Source: Shimazuella alba
GTDB taxonomy: Bacteria > Bacillota > Bacilli > Thermoactinomycetales > Thermoactinomycetaceae
Length of the DNA: 64,000 bases
Assembly (NCBI RefSeq): GCF_009831235.1
Contig: NZ_WUUL01000012.1
Span: 62,001-126,000 of the forward strand
Direction: 5' to 3'
The notes under the pieces were generated by a model, which saw nothing but the letters and a program-made list of their open reading frames with translations, searched no databases and was not told the DNA's origin. The position numbers and the translations under genes were made by a program. Shown in pieces: positions 17,757 through 26,089 of the stretch; the stretch's first letter is position 1; every line of letters begins with the position of its first letter.

Positions 17757-18972
17757 AGGAATCTAACAGCACGAGAACTAGACTGCTTTTTTAAAAAACG
17801 ACTGCTTATATTCTTCAGAACTTAGATATCCCAATGTTCCGTGAATACGTAACTTGTTGAACCAGTTAATGTAATCACGAAATTCAATTGTAAGCTTTTC
17901 CAAACTGTCAAAAGTCATTTGGTACACAAATTCCGTTTTAATGATTTTAAAAGTGGCTTCCGCGACAGCATTGTCGTAAGGACAGCCTTTCATACTCAGT
18001 GACCTGCTGATGTGGAAGATGTCTAATGTTTCATCTAACAATTGGTTAGCAAACTCACCACCTCGATCCATATGGAACATGAATCTCGCGTAAATCCCCT
18101 CGAACAGATGCAAAAGCCCTTGCAACCAACTCTTTATTCTTCTGAGAACCAGTGCTAAATCCACTAATCTCCCGATTAAAGAGATCTACCAGCACACAAA
18201 TGTAATGCCATTTATTTTGGACTCTAACGTAGGTTAGATCACTTACGACCAGTTTTTTCGCTTCCTCTTGATGGAACTGACGATTCAATTTATTGGTTTG
18301 TTTGGATTCATTGCTTAGTGTTTTTTGTGGTTTAAACCGAGCTTTCGCGTAGCAAGAAACAAGCCCTTGATCCTTCATGATCCGACCAATTCGTCTTCTG
18401 GACACGATGATTCCACGTTTATGTAACTCCACCTTGATCTTACATGTCCCATAAGCTTTTCGATTTTTATGAAAAATCTCAAGAATGTCGCCGGTTACGT
18501 CATCCTCGGATTTGCGTTCTTTGGCTTCATAGTAATATGTGCTTCGAGGAATTTGTAGGACTCTACACATTGCTGATACCTAGTATTTGTCCGTGTTTTG
18601 CTTGATGACAACTACTTTCGTCCTATGATCAGCGCTGCTTGCTTTAGTATGTCGTTCTCCATACGTAACTGTTTGACTTCTTTTCGAAGTTGGATGAGTT
18701 TTTGTTCTTCAGGAGAACGCTTGTCTTTTTCTTTGAAAGAACCAGAGGTTTCCTCTTGTTTGATCCATTGTCGCGAGCAGATGGAGTTAGATCGTATTCC
18801 TCTACGATTTCTTGTATTTCTTTTCCATTTTGGTAAAGTTATACCATTTGCTTTTTGAATTCTGCTGTGAATGTCCGGCGTTTACTCTGTTTCATATTGG
18901 ACTCTCCTCATCTGGTTTAGGTCAAGTGTATGTGACCTTATTTTTTCTGTCCAGATAAGTGTAGACGATCCA
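17757..18972 (-). mobile_element. IS3-family insertion sequence, copy B (defective)
   Basis: Nearly full length at about 1.2 kb. On the minus strand orfA (start near 18894, MKQSKRRTFTAEFKKQMV) has an internal TAA and a shift, and shows the leucine-zipper-like L-R-K-E-V-K-Q-L-R-M-E-N-D-I-L-K. orfB begins near 18570 (M-C-R-V-L-Q-I-P-R-S-T-Y-Y) and carries S-D-L-T-Y (first catalytic D). It loses two bases near 18080, and resumes M-F-H-M-D-R-G-G-E-F (second D) to N-A-V-A-E-A-T-F-K (catalytic E). Copy C still has the unshifted sequence there. Terminal repeats are visible at both ends, the left one diverged. It cannot transpose by itself. Confidence 0.85.
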
Positions 18973-19337
18973 AAGTGATCAAAGCGAGGCAGCAGGGCAA
19001 GAGGCATTTCAAGCTTCTTATATTGATGGCTCTTCCTTTGGATCAGTTGTTCGAAGCGACTCACATGGACACCTCTGAACTCTGCCAGAAGCTTGACATG
19101 GATGACATGAACGACATCATCCTCGTTCGTCAGGTGCTCGAAAGTGCAGAGCGAGTCGCGAACGGCGACGAGATCGAGCTCACGAGTCTGTCCGTGAGAT
19201 GCGTGTACTATCTGGCGCCGTTTCATCTAATAGCGGAGCCCCTCTTCGTTAGGGGTGGTGGGATTGCTTATTGTATACTTTCGTGTACAGGAGCAATCTC
19301 ACCTCTCACCAATTTGATCTTTGCCTTAACCATGTGA
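18973..19337 (+). pseudogene. IS-interrupted GC-rich gene, 3' part
   Basis: After the duplicated AAG, the frame GTG-ATC-AAA-GCG continues the 37 codons left of the element for 120 residues. It reads V-I-K-A-R-Q-Q-G-K-R-H-F-K-L-L, then an acidic D-M-D-D-M-N-D-I-I-L-V-R-Q-V-L-E-S-A-E-R helix region, and ends I-F-A-L-T-M. The DNA to about 19230 is near half GC, well above the flanks. The last 35 codons overlap two stable hairpins, so the true protein might originally have ended earlier. I do not recognise the family. As it stands the 3' part could be started at GTG 18975 only without a ribosome site. Confidence 0.65.
19233..19303 (+). other. Pair of stable RNA hairpins
   Basis: AGCCCCT pairs with AGGGGT at 19233-19253. 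GGTGGGATTGCT at 19256-19267 pairs with AGCAATCTCACC at 19292-19303 (one mismatch), with a second inner stem TGTATA/TGTACA. They lie inside the end of the interrupted GC-rich frame. Either the frame ended earlier or the RNA fold has its own role. Confidence 0.45.
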
Positions 19338-19366
19338 TCCAGTCTACTAATCTTATATATAAAATG

Positions 19367-19396
19367 AAAAACGATCCAATTAACTGGATCGTTTTT
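19367..19396. terminator. Terminator
   Basis: AAAAACGATCCA and TGGATCGTTTTTT form a stem with T- and A-rich sides. It lies between the interrupted gene and the convergent oxidoreductase gene. Confidence 0.75.
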
Positions 19397-19506
19397 TAAA
19401 CCCCATTTAACTTGGTGCATTTGTATCTACACTATTGGCAATGATAATAAATATCTGTATCAACAAAATTCAGACACTTAAACAAGAAAATATCATCATA
19501 CTTTCG

Positions 19507-20412
19507 TTAAAAACGTTCCATCGTTAAATCAGTATTTACAGAAATTGCAGCTTTACTACCATCAGCAGCAGATATCATTAATGAAGAAGGAGCAGATTTT
19601 TCCGTTTCTCCAGCAATATAAATGTTTTTTTGTGTTGTTCTGCCGAAACCATCTGTTACCACTGCCCCGTTTTCTTCCACTTCACATCCCAGTTTTTCTG
19701 CAAACTGATTTGGACGATAAAAAGAAGATGGAATAACAAACCCACCTGATCTTAGGATTGTTTCCCCTGAGACAAATTCAATTTTTTGCAGATAACCACC
19801 ATCACCAACTAAATTTTTTATCGGCTCTGATTTTATTTTGATGTTACGTTTTTGTAACTCTTGTACACCTTCTTTCGATATTTCAACTCCATTTGTTGAG
19901 ACAACTAAATCCTTCGACCAATTATAAACTAACTTAGTCATGTGCAATATTTGGTCTTCTTTTTCTGCAAATATAATTAATGGCTTTTCCCTTAGTTCCC
20001 AACCATCGCAATAGGGGCAATTAAAAATGCTTTTTCCGTAATACTTTCTAATACTTGGAATAAAAAATACTTCTTGAATACCAGTAGCTAATAATATCTT
20101 TTCTGTCACATATTTTCGCCCATTGGTTGTTTTAACAATAAATTTTTTCTCCCTGTCTCTAATTATTTCAAGAACTTTTGTTTGAAAAAAAGATATAGAT
20201 GGATAATTTTCTAATTCTCGCAATCCTATATCTTTAAATTCTTGAGGTTTTATCCCATCCCGAGTAATAAATCCATGCGATTGATTCGTGACTTTATTCC
20301 TATTGGTTCCATCATCAAATAATGCAATTTCTCTCCTAGCTCTACCTAAAGTCAAACTCGCACTTAACCCAGCAGGACCTCCACCTATCACAACACAATC
20401 AAACACTTTCAT
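19507..20412 (-). CDS. Thioredoxin-reductase-like FAD/NAD(P) oxidoreductase
   Basis: A 301-residue flavoprotein: FAD-binding G-G-G-P-A-G-L-S-A at about residues 9-17, the redox motif F-N-C-P-Y-C-D-G-W-E near 130, and a C-terminal N-I-Y-I-A-G-E-T FAD contact. This is the short thioredoxin-reductase fold. The second nucleotide-binding loop is unusual (I-I-F-A-E-K-E instead of G-G-G-D/N), so its NADPH site may be altered. ATG 20412 is chosen because GGAGGGG lies just upstream. It follows an Rrf2-type regulator by 86 bp in the same direction, suggesting redox- or nitrosative-stress control. The natural partner is not thioredoxin for certain. Confidence 0.82.
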   Translation of the reverse strand: MKVFDCVVIGGGPAGLSASLTLGRARREIALFDDGTNRNKVTNQSHGFITRDGIKPQEFKDIGLRELENYPSISFFQTKVLEIIRDREKKFIVKTTNGRKYVTEKILLATGIQEVFFIPSIRKYYGKSIFNCPYCDGWELREKPLIIFAEKEDQILHMTKLVYNWSKDLVVSTNGVEISKEGVQELQKRNIKIKSEPIKNLVGDGGYLQKIEFVSGETILRSGGFVIPSSFYRPNQFAEKLGCEVEENGAVVTDGFGRTTQKNIYIAGETEKSAPSSLMISAADGSKAAISVNTDLTMERF

Positions 20413-20498
20413 TTCTTCCCCTCCTACACAAAAGTAACTTTTCAAAATAAAAGACTTCAAAGGCATATTATGTCTATGATTCATTTAAAAAAATAATT

Positions 20499-20900
20499 TT
20501 ACACATCTACCTCCACTTTTTTTGCTAACTCAGCTAATGTCTGATTTCTCAAATGGTCTTCCATCTTTTCTTCTGCCAATAATACCACCTGCTGAATCGC
20601 ACATTCTGATCCATGATCCAAGCTACAATCGAACAAAGAGGCCTTTCCTTCAATGGTGTGAATAATATCAAGGAAAGAGATATTTTCCCAATTCCGCTTT
20701 AACCTATATCCACCTCGAGCTCCTGACGCTGATTCAATCATTCCAGCTTTGACTAGCTTGGTTAATATTTTGGACAGATAGGTAGCAGAAACACCTAACC
20801 TCTCCGCGAGCTTCTGCACACCAATCGGTTGATTTGGTGTGGCTGCTGTCAGAAAGAGCATAGTGTGAAGGGCATAGTCAGTAGCCTTTGAATACTTCAA
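20499..20900 (-). CDS. Rrf2-family transcriptional regulator
   Basis: The 133-residue protein begins K-Y-S-K-A-T-D-Y-A-L-H-T-M-L-F-L. It has the Rrf2 helix-turn-helix L-A-E-R-L-G-V-S-A-T-Y-L-S-K-I-L and wing S-G-A-R-G-G-Y-R-L. Cys92 and Cys100 stand where NsrR and IscR hold an iron-sulfur cluster, but the third cysteine (about 106) is missing. It could bind a cluster with another ligand or sense thiols through the pair. It precedes the oxidoreductase gene and probably controls it and itself. No further gene is attached upstream. Confidence 0.85.
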   Translation of the reverse strand: MKYSKATDYALHTMLFLTAATPNQPIGVQKLAERLGVSATYLSKILTKLVKAGMIESASGARGGYRLKRNWENISFLDIIHTIEGKASLFDCSLDHGSECAIQQVVLLAEEKMEDHLRNQTLAELAKKVEVDV

Positions 20901-21095
20901 CTTAAATCACCTACTCTATCAAAGACTTCACATGCCTATAATAGCTTTTATATATGGACATCGTCAAGTATTCCCAACCTACTTTTCATTTGTAGGCCGC
21001 CTCTAACCTATATTTATCTATCCTTCCTATCGGACTGCAGAAACACATCAAATAATTTATTCTTTAAATTACTTTGGCCATGCTGAAACTACAAA

Positions 21096-21119
21096 TAAAA
21101 AAGTCGTCCAATGACGACT
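21096..21119 (-). terminator. Terminator
   Basis: On the minus strand AGTCGTC-ATTG-GACGACT is followed by TTTTTTATTT. It terminates the metal-dependent hydrolase gene. Confidence 0.8.
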
Positions 21120-21172
21120 CTAAACAAATATATGCTTATGGTCTTATTCAAGGACCAGGACAACTGTAGAAA

Positions 21173-22051
21173 CTATTTAAGTGTACTCTTATCAATGTAT
21201 TCAAACAAAAATGATTCGCCATTACGGTAAAATCTTGGATCGTAGATTCCTATTCTTTTATCGTCATCTACAACAACAACAAAAGGGGCCCATTTATATA
21301 ATGTTTTGGCTCGAGGATTCATAGCAAATAATGTATGAAGGTCCTTTTCGCTACTAGATTGAAGTCTCTCCACCATATCAGCTTCTGTTATTAGAGAATC
21401 ATTAATAATATCTACGGCATGGTCGTTTTTCCCCACAATCGTATAATGCCAAGGAATAAAGCTTGCGGATAACGCAACTTCTTGATAAGTTTTTTTATAT
21501 TGTTCGTACATCAAATAACCTTGTATCGATTGAACAACTATATGTAAGACTACCAAAGCCCAGCCAATCCGAAAGATAGAATATGGCTTTACTTTTGGAT
21601 AAATTTTGCTTGCAATAAACGACAATAAAAAGATAAGCCAGATAATGAAATCAACGATAGGAATGGTCCCAAAAGTTATCCGAACGGACGAAAATGGTTC
21701 CAAATAGCCCGTTCCCCAAGAATTGAATAGATCACTGGTATCATGTATAAATACGGAAATGAGAGCAACAAAAAATGATTGCATCCCCTTTATCCGAAAA
21801 ATAAATCGATGTATCAGATAAAATAACAATGCCCATATAGGAATAAGAAAAACGGAGTGTGTAATTCCCCTATGCCACATCTGATATTGCCCCATTGTAT
21901 CCCAAAGCTGGGAGATGACATCAATATCAGGAATTTGACTGGCTCCTATAGCAGTAAAGAGTAAAGCAAATTTCTCTTTCTTGCTCATCTTATCTTTATT
22001 GATACTCTTATAAATTCCGACTCCAAACAAAGTATGTGTAATAGAATCCAT
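21173..22051 (-). CDS. YdjM-type membrane-bound metal-dependent hydrolase
   Basis: A 292-residue integral membrane protein beginning MDSITHTLFGVGIYKS, the typical start of PF04307 (DUF457/YdjM) proteins, with H-R-G-I-T-H-S near residue 60-66. The paired His motifs suggest metal-dependent phosphohydrolase chemistry at the membrane, though the substrate is unknown for the family. About four membrane helices occupy residues 65-190. The C-terminal 90 residues look soluble. Stand-alone gene with its own terminator. Confidence 0.8.
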   Translation of the reverse strand: MDSITHTLFGVGIYKSINKDKMSKKEKFALLFTAIGASQIPDIDVISQLWDTMGQYQMWHRGITHSVFLIPIWALLFYLIHRFIFRIKGMQSFFVALISVFIHDTSDLFNSWGTGYLEPFSSVRITFGTIPIVDFIIWLIFLLSFIASKIYPKVKPYSIFRIGWALVVLHIVVQSIQGYLMYEQYKKTYQEVALSASFIPWHYTIVGKNDHAVDIINDSLITEADMVERLQSSSEKDLHTLFAMNPRAKTLYKWAPFVVVVDDDKRIGIYDPRFYRNGESFLFEYIDKSTLK

Positions 22052-22419
22052 TTCTTCATCAGCTTCCTATTATATAATAGCAAAACAACTGAGGTGTTCA
22101 GCAATCTATCATTTTACTTCTTCATCCTTCTCCCTCGTTTGTATCTATACAGATATTTGTTCACCATATACATAAGATACAGAATAAGGATCTTGTGTCT
22201 TTCCCCACAGCTCATCAAAAACTCGTTTTCACCTCTAATTTATATTATATTCTTTTTAATGAACTCTTTTTTCTATAAATAAAGCATATTTTAAATCACA
22301 GTAAATGAAAAGCTCAATTTGTTGGTTGTACTCTTATAGGAATCTAGTCAGTTGTTTTATACGAATTTTATTTGAGAATGGTTTTACCATTAAAATATCC
22401 TTTATCCATTCAGTTGGTT
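22052..22419. other. Spacer without supported gene
   Basis: AT-rich, with only short hydrophobic frames on the plus strand (for example 22034-22282) that overlap the start of the hydrolase gene and lack ribosome sites. It ends at the left terminal repeat of IS copy C. Confidence 0.4.
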
Positions 22420-23580
22420 TGAGTCGTCTACACTTATCTGTACAGAAAAGGTCACTACACTTGACTAAACTAAATGGGAGAATCCAATATAAAACAGAGT
22501 AAATGTCGGACATTTGCGGCAGAAGTCAAAAAGCAAATGGTGCAGCTCTCCCAAAATGGAAAACAAATCAAGCGCTCATAGAGGAATATGATTTAACTCT
22601 GCTCTCGACAAATGGATCAAAACAAGAGAAAAACTCTGGTTCTTTCAAAAAAAAAGATAATCGCTTTCCTGAATAACAAAAACTCATTCAGCTATGAAAA
22701 GAAGACAAACAATTACGAATGGAGAACGACATACTAAAGCAGGCAGCGTGAACATAGGACGATAGTAGCTCATCAAACAAAACATAGACAATTACTCGGT
22801 ATAAGCAATGTGCATAGTCCTACAAATCCTTCGAAGTATGTAATACTATGAAACCAAAGAACGAAAAACCGAGGATGATGTAAGCCGCACCATCCTTGAG
22901 ATTTTTTCAAAAAATCGAAAAGCTTGTGGAACACGGATGATCAAGTAGAGATATAAAAGTGTGGGTTCTTCGTATCCAGACGACGAATTAGTCGAACCAT
23001 GAAGGAGCAAGTGCTTATCTCATGCTATACCAAAGTCAGGTTTAAATATTTAACCGCCAGTTCAAGCAAGAAGAAGCGAAAAAGGTGGTCGTCAGTGATT
23101 AACCTATGTTCGAGCTCACAAATGATACTATATTTGTGTCCTGATTGATCTTTTAATCGTGCGATTATTGGGTATAGCACAGGTTCACAGAAGAGTAAAG
23201 AACTAATTGCACGGGCATTTGCATCCGTTCGGGGTGATTTACGGGAGATTCAAATGTTTCAAACGGATCGAGGTGGGGAGTTTACCAACCAACTCCTAGA
23301 TGAAACGCTAGCTACTTCTCACATTAGCAGGTCACTCAGTATGAAAGCGTGTACATATGACAACCCAGTTGGAGAAGCTACTTTTATGATCATTAAAACA
23401 GAGTTTGTATATCAAATGACTTTTGACAGTCTAAAACAACTTATGATTGAATATCGTGACTATGCAAATGGGTTCCATAAATTCCGTATTCACGGAACAT
23501 TGGGATATGGTATGTGAGGTCCAGCTGAATATAAGTAGTCGTTTTTTAAAAAAGCGCTCCAGTTTCGTGTTAACAATCCA
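22420..23580 (+). mobile_element. IS3-family insertion sequence, copy C (decayed)
   Basis: The same element as copy B in the opposite orientation. It begins near GAGTCGTCTACACTTATCTG and ends GTGTTAACAATCCA, the complement of the TGGATTGTCAACAC end seen at 15399. orfA has lost its ATG (ATA-AAA-CAG-AGT). orfB has several shifts and stops, but 23254-23517 still encodes F-Q-T-D-R-G-G-E-F-T-N-Q and G-E-A-T-F-M-I-I-K. It preserves bases deleted in copy B, so the two decayed independently. Confidence 0.83.
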
Positions 23581-23600
23581 TAAACTGAATCACAACATTT

Positions 23601-24122
23601 TTAAATACAATATGTATAAGAAATAAACTTTACGATTTGTCCTTTTTCAAATTCTTCATCATTTATTGCTATCTGCTTAAATCCGATTTTCTCCAGAACT
23701 TTTTGAGATGCTATGTTATTAATGGTTGTTTTGGCTAAAATTTGTTTTAAACCTTGATTATTCATAGTTTCAATTAACATCTTTAAAGCTTTGGAAGCAA
23801 TACCCTTCCTAGTATATGCTTTACCTACCCTATAACCTACATGACCTAGTTTTTGAGAGTTATCTATATCAATTATGTTGATCCTTCCAAGAATCGAACC
23901 ATTATTATTCTTAATCAGAAAAAAATAGGATAATCCTTCAGCTTGTTCATCTAGTAAGGCTTTATGTCTCTTTTTAAAGTTCTCAAAGACATAGTATTCA
24001 TCACCACGGCATGGCACCAATTCCTCGAAAAAAACTCTGTTTTCAAGTTCAAATTCAAATAATTTTTCAGCATCTGTTTCGTGTAATTTTTCAATTGTAA
24101 TATTCATAACCATTACCACCAA
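23601..24122 (-). CDS. GNAT N-acetyltransferase (RimJ/RimL-like)
   Basis: A 173-residue single GNAT domain. The acetyl-CoA loop is visible as G-Y-R-V-G-K-A-Y-T-R-K-G-I-A-S-K-A-L, followed by A-K-T-T-I-N-N-I-A-S-Q-K-V-L-E-K-I-G-F, the classic N-x-x-S-x-K-x-x-E-K-x-G-F ending of RimJ/RimL-type enzymes. These acetylate N-termini of ribosomal proteins or small amines; the substrate here is unknown. The start is uncertain among MVVMVM-NIT; the GGTGG before the third ATG favours a start about 5 codons in. It sits between IS copy C and a solo IS end, so it may be IS-associated cargo. Confidence 0.82.
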   Translation of the reverse strand: MVVMVMNITIEKLHETDAEKLFEFELENRVFFEELVPCRGDEYYVFENFKKRHKALLDEQAEGLSYFFLIKNNNGSILGRINIIDIDNSQKLGHVGYRVGKAYTRKGIASKALKMLIETMNNQGLKQILAKTTINNIASQKVLEKIGFKQIAINDEEFEKGQIVKFISYTYCI

Positions 24123-24216
24123 TTCTATGTTTGCGGTTTAATATCCTGAGCGAAACTATAAAAAACAAATTCTTTATGGATGAAAGCGTTTAATGCTAAA
24201 ACCAATAAACATAGCC

Positions 24217-24252
24217 CTTAAAAAGTTGTCTAGTTTAATGTTGAACAATCCA
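24217..24252 (+). mobile_element. Solo IS3 terminal end
   Basis: TTAAAAAGTTGTCTAGTTTA and then ATGTTGAACAATCCA match the orfB-side end of copies A and C (AAAAGTTGTCTAGTTT, GTGTTGACAATCCA). No transposase sequence adjoins it. It has the same orientation as copy C, 670 bp to the left. Confidence 0.6.
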
Positions 24253-24356
24253 GTTACACAAAGAAACACTTTTAAACATTATCCCATACATGTTTGTGAT
24301 GCTAGGAATTTTACAGACTCCGTAGAACCCATGCTCTAACTGGATCTTTCCATTGC

Positions 24357-24905
24357 TCATAAAGATTCCTTATACTCAGATTTTAAAATCCCGTATACGA
24401 CCGAATCACGATACTGTCCATTTTGGTTCATTGCTTCTCTCAACACGCCTTCTTGAATAAATCCCAATCTTTTGGGTATTGCTCTGCTTCTCTTATTTGC
24501 TGGATCACATCGAATTTCCAAACGGTTCAACTCATATTCTTCAAAACAAATTTGCATTACTTTTTGGCAGCAATCCGTTATAATTCCCTTTCCCTGATGT
24601 TCCTCTGCAAGCCAATATCCAATCGCAGTCATCTTTGCAGCCCAATCAATCGGATGAATACCAATCATTCCAACCAATTCTTCTTTATAGTAAATACCGC
24701 TTTGAAATCCTTTGTTCTCTGCCAACTGAAGTAACCATTGTTGAATGACCTCTTTGTAATCTTCTAATGACTTCATATATTTGACCCAAGGAAGGAACTT
24801 TCCTAAATAAGGTCGAGAACGATCAACGAGTTGGAAAATCTCATGGCTATTCTTCTGTTGCATTAATCGTAGTTCTACTTCTGAACTCACAAGGATAGAA
24901 AACAT
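24357..24905 (-). CDS. GNAT N-acetyltransferase (YdaF/RimL-like)
   Basis: The 182-residue GNAT protein starts V-E-L-R-L-M-Q-Q-K-N-S-H-E-I-F-Q-L and has the acetyl-CoA loop G-Y-W-L-A-E-E-H-Q-G-K-G-I-I-T. It ends R-C-D-P-A-N-K-R-S-R-A-I-P-K-R-L-G-F, as in Bacillus YdaF, a ribosomal-protein serine N-acetyltransferase relative. Most members have N-x-x-S-x-x-V in place of K-R-S-R-A-I-P. Monocistronic. The natural acceptor is not known. Confidence 0.83.
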   Translation of the reverse strand: MFSILVSSEVELRLMQQKNSHEIFQLVDRSRPYLGKFLPWVKYMKSLEDYKEVIQQWLLQLAENKGFQSGIYYKEELVGMIGIHPIDWAAKMTAIGYWLAEEHQGKGIITDCCQKVMQICFEEYELNRLEIRCDPANKRSRAIPKRLGFIQEGVLREAMNQNGQYRDSVVYGILKSEYKESL

Positions 24906-25055
24906 ATGCCTATCAAATCCTTTCCGATAAAGAATTACTCCAAACCTGATCCGTTTATCCTTTACTTACCTCAAATTGAACTTGACATCAAAAAGGAAAC
25001 CATGGCCTGGATGGTTTGTGGTTTGAAAGAAATTTACCAGATATTGTGGAAATAA
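24906..25055 (+). CDS. Possible 49-residue small protein or gene remnant
   Basis: From ATG 24906, abutting the start codon of the GNAT gene on the other strand, a frame reads MPIKSFPIKNYSKPDPFILY and on to a tryptophan-containing end (I-Y-Q-I-L-W-K, TAA 25053). Residue use looks protein-like, but there is no ribosome site, and the frame would share its 5' end with the GNAT promoter. More likely the tail of a lost gene. Confidence 0.2.
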   Translation: MPIKSFPIKNYSKPDPFILYLPQIELDIKKETMAWMVCGLKEIYQILWK

Positions 25056-25339
25056 TATAAATATTTTCACATATGTTGCAACGACCGACTCTGATTCTAC
25101 TATTTCGTGTATCAAGGTTGGTCTTGTTATTTATATTTTAACTGTGTGTAGGCAATATTCCCTCTTAGGAGCTTAGGACAATGATCGACACTTGACCAAC
25201 TCCTCCATACCACTTATTTTGATCTTGGTCATGAAAAAACTAGAAACTCACCTTGCTTTCCTGTCTATTTTACTTTTAAAAAACAGCTGATTGGTTATAT
25301 AAAATTTCTCATTTATTTGTTATTGATCATATTGTTTAT

Positions 25340-25350
25340 TTGTAATACAA
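25340..25350. promoter_or_regulatory. Operator palindrome for the GntR/FadR-type regulator
   Basis: TTGTA-A-TACAA, a perfect palindrome, 32 bp upstream of the regulator gene. FadR-subfamily regulators of sugar acids often bind TTGTATACAA-like sites, so autoregulation of the operon is likely. Confidence 0.5.
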
Positions 25351-25381
25351 TTAAATCATAAAACAAGAATATGGAGGACGA

Positions 25382-26089
25382 ATGGAGATGCACAATGATC
25401 AAAGAGAGGTGGTAGTAAAATCACTAAGTCGCAAAACGCTGTCCAAACAAGTAGAAGAACAAGTGATTCAACTACTGGTAAGTGGTCAATTAAAGCCTGG
25501 AGATAAATTACCAACGGAAATGGAATTATTGGAAAAATTGGAAGTTAGCCGCCCTGTACTACGGGAGGCATTGAGTTCTCTTGAATCATTAGGTGTGATC
25601 AAACGAAAAACAAGAGAAGGTACCTTCTTTTCGGAAAAAATCAGCAGCGAACCTTTTTCAGTCATGCTAGCTCTATCAATAGGCAGAATCAAAGAAATAA
25701 TTGAAGCTCGTATGTCTCTTGAATTGGGGCTTGTCACATTAGCGGCAGAAAAGATCACAGATCAACAATTGGAACTTCTTCGTGAAAATATAGACAAAAT
25801 GAAAACTGCTGATGATTCCTATCCATCCTACGACAGAGAATTTCATCAAATTATTGCACTTACCGTTAACAATAATGTTGTAGCAGGAATGATAGATTCT
25901 CTCTTGATTGCTTTTGACAAGATGAGTGCAGAAATTCAAATTCGCCATCCAAAAACGACAATTGAACATCATGAAGCAATATTTTCAGCTCTCCAAAAAC
26001 GTGATCCCCATGCTGCTTTCGCTGCTATGTATCAACACCTAGATTTCGTACGTCAAAAAATTTTATTCGAAGGAGATCGTCTAAATTGA
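25382..26089 (+). CDS. GntR/FadR-family regulator of hexarate operon
   Basis: The 235-residue protein has an N-terminal winged helix (S-K-Q-V-E-E-Q-V-I-Q-L-L-V-S-G-Q-L-K-P-G-D-K-L-P-T-E, then V-S-R-P-V-L-R-E-A-L-S-S-L) and a helical FCD ligand domain. In the FCD domain D-R-E-F-H-Q-I-I and E-H-H-E-A-I show the usual metal-binding Asp/His positions. FCD regulators bind organic acids and usually repress. The gene is first in the operon; its stop overlaps the TTG start of kdgD. The effector is probably a hexarate or keto acid. In Bacillus subtilis the related glucarate operon has a comparable GntR gene (ycbG). Confidence 0.88.
   Translation: MEMHNDQREVVVKSLSRKTLSKQVEEQVIQLLVSGQLKPGDKLPTEMELLEKLEVSRPVLREALSSLESLGVIKRKTREGTFFSEKISSEPFSVMLALSIGRIKEIIEARMSLELGLVTLAAEKITDQQLELLRENIDKMKTADDSYPSYDREFHQIIALTVNNNVVAGMIDSLLIAFDKMSAEIQIRHPKTTIEHHEAIFSALQKRDPHAAFAAMYQHLDFVRQKILFEGDRLN

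Larger units (their letters stand above)
15399..18972. mobile_element. 3.6-kb IS3-bounded composite segment
   Basis: The outer ends are inverted repeats: TGGATTGTCAACACCAAACT at 15399 and the complement of 18972 leftwards, TGGATCGTCTACACTTATCT. About 19 of the first 25 positions match. The 3-bp AAG repeats outside them look like a target duplication, which IS3 elements make. Inside, from left, are a truncated IS copy, a glycosyltransferase remnant, an orphan fragment, a quinone-reductase gene, its truncated HxlR regulator and a nearly complete IS copy. It may have moved as a composite transposon, or a second IS and cargo may have been inserted into a first. Confidence 0.65.

Noticed and set aside
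18975-19337. Independent gene starting at GTG 18975
   Set aside because: No ribosome site; the frame is better explained as the 3' part of the interrupted gene.
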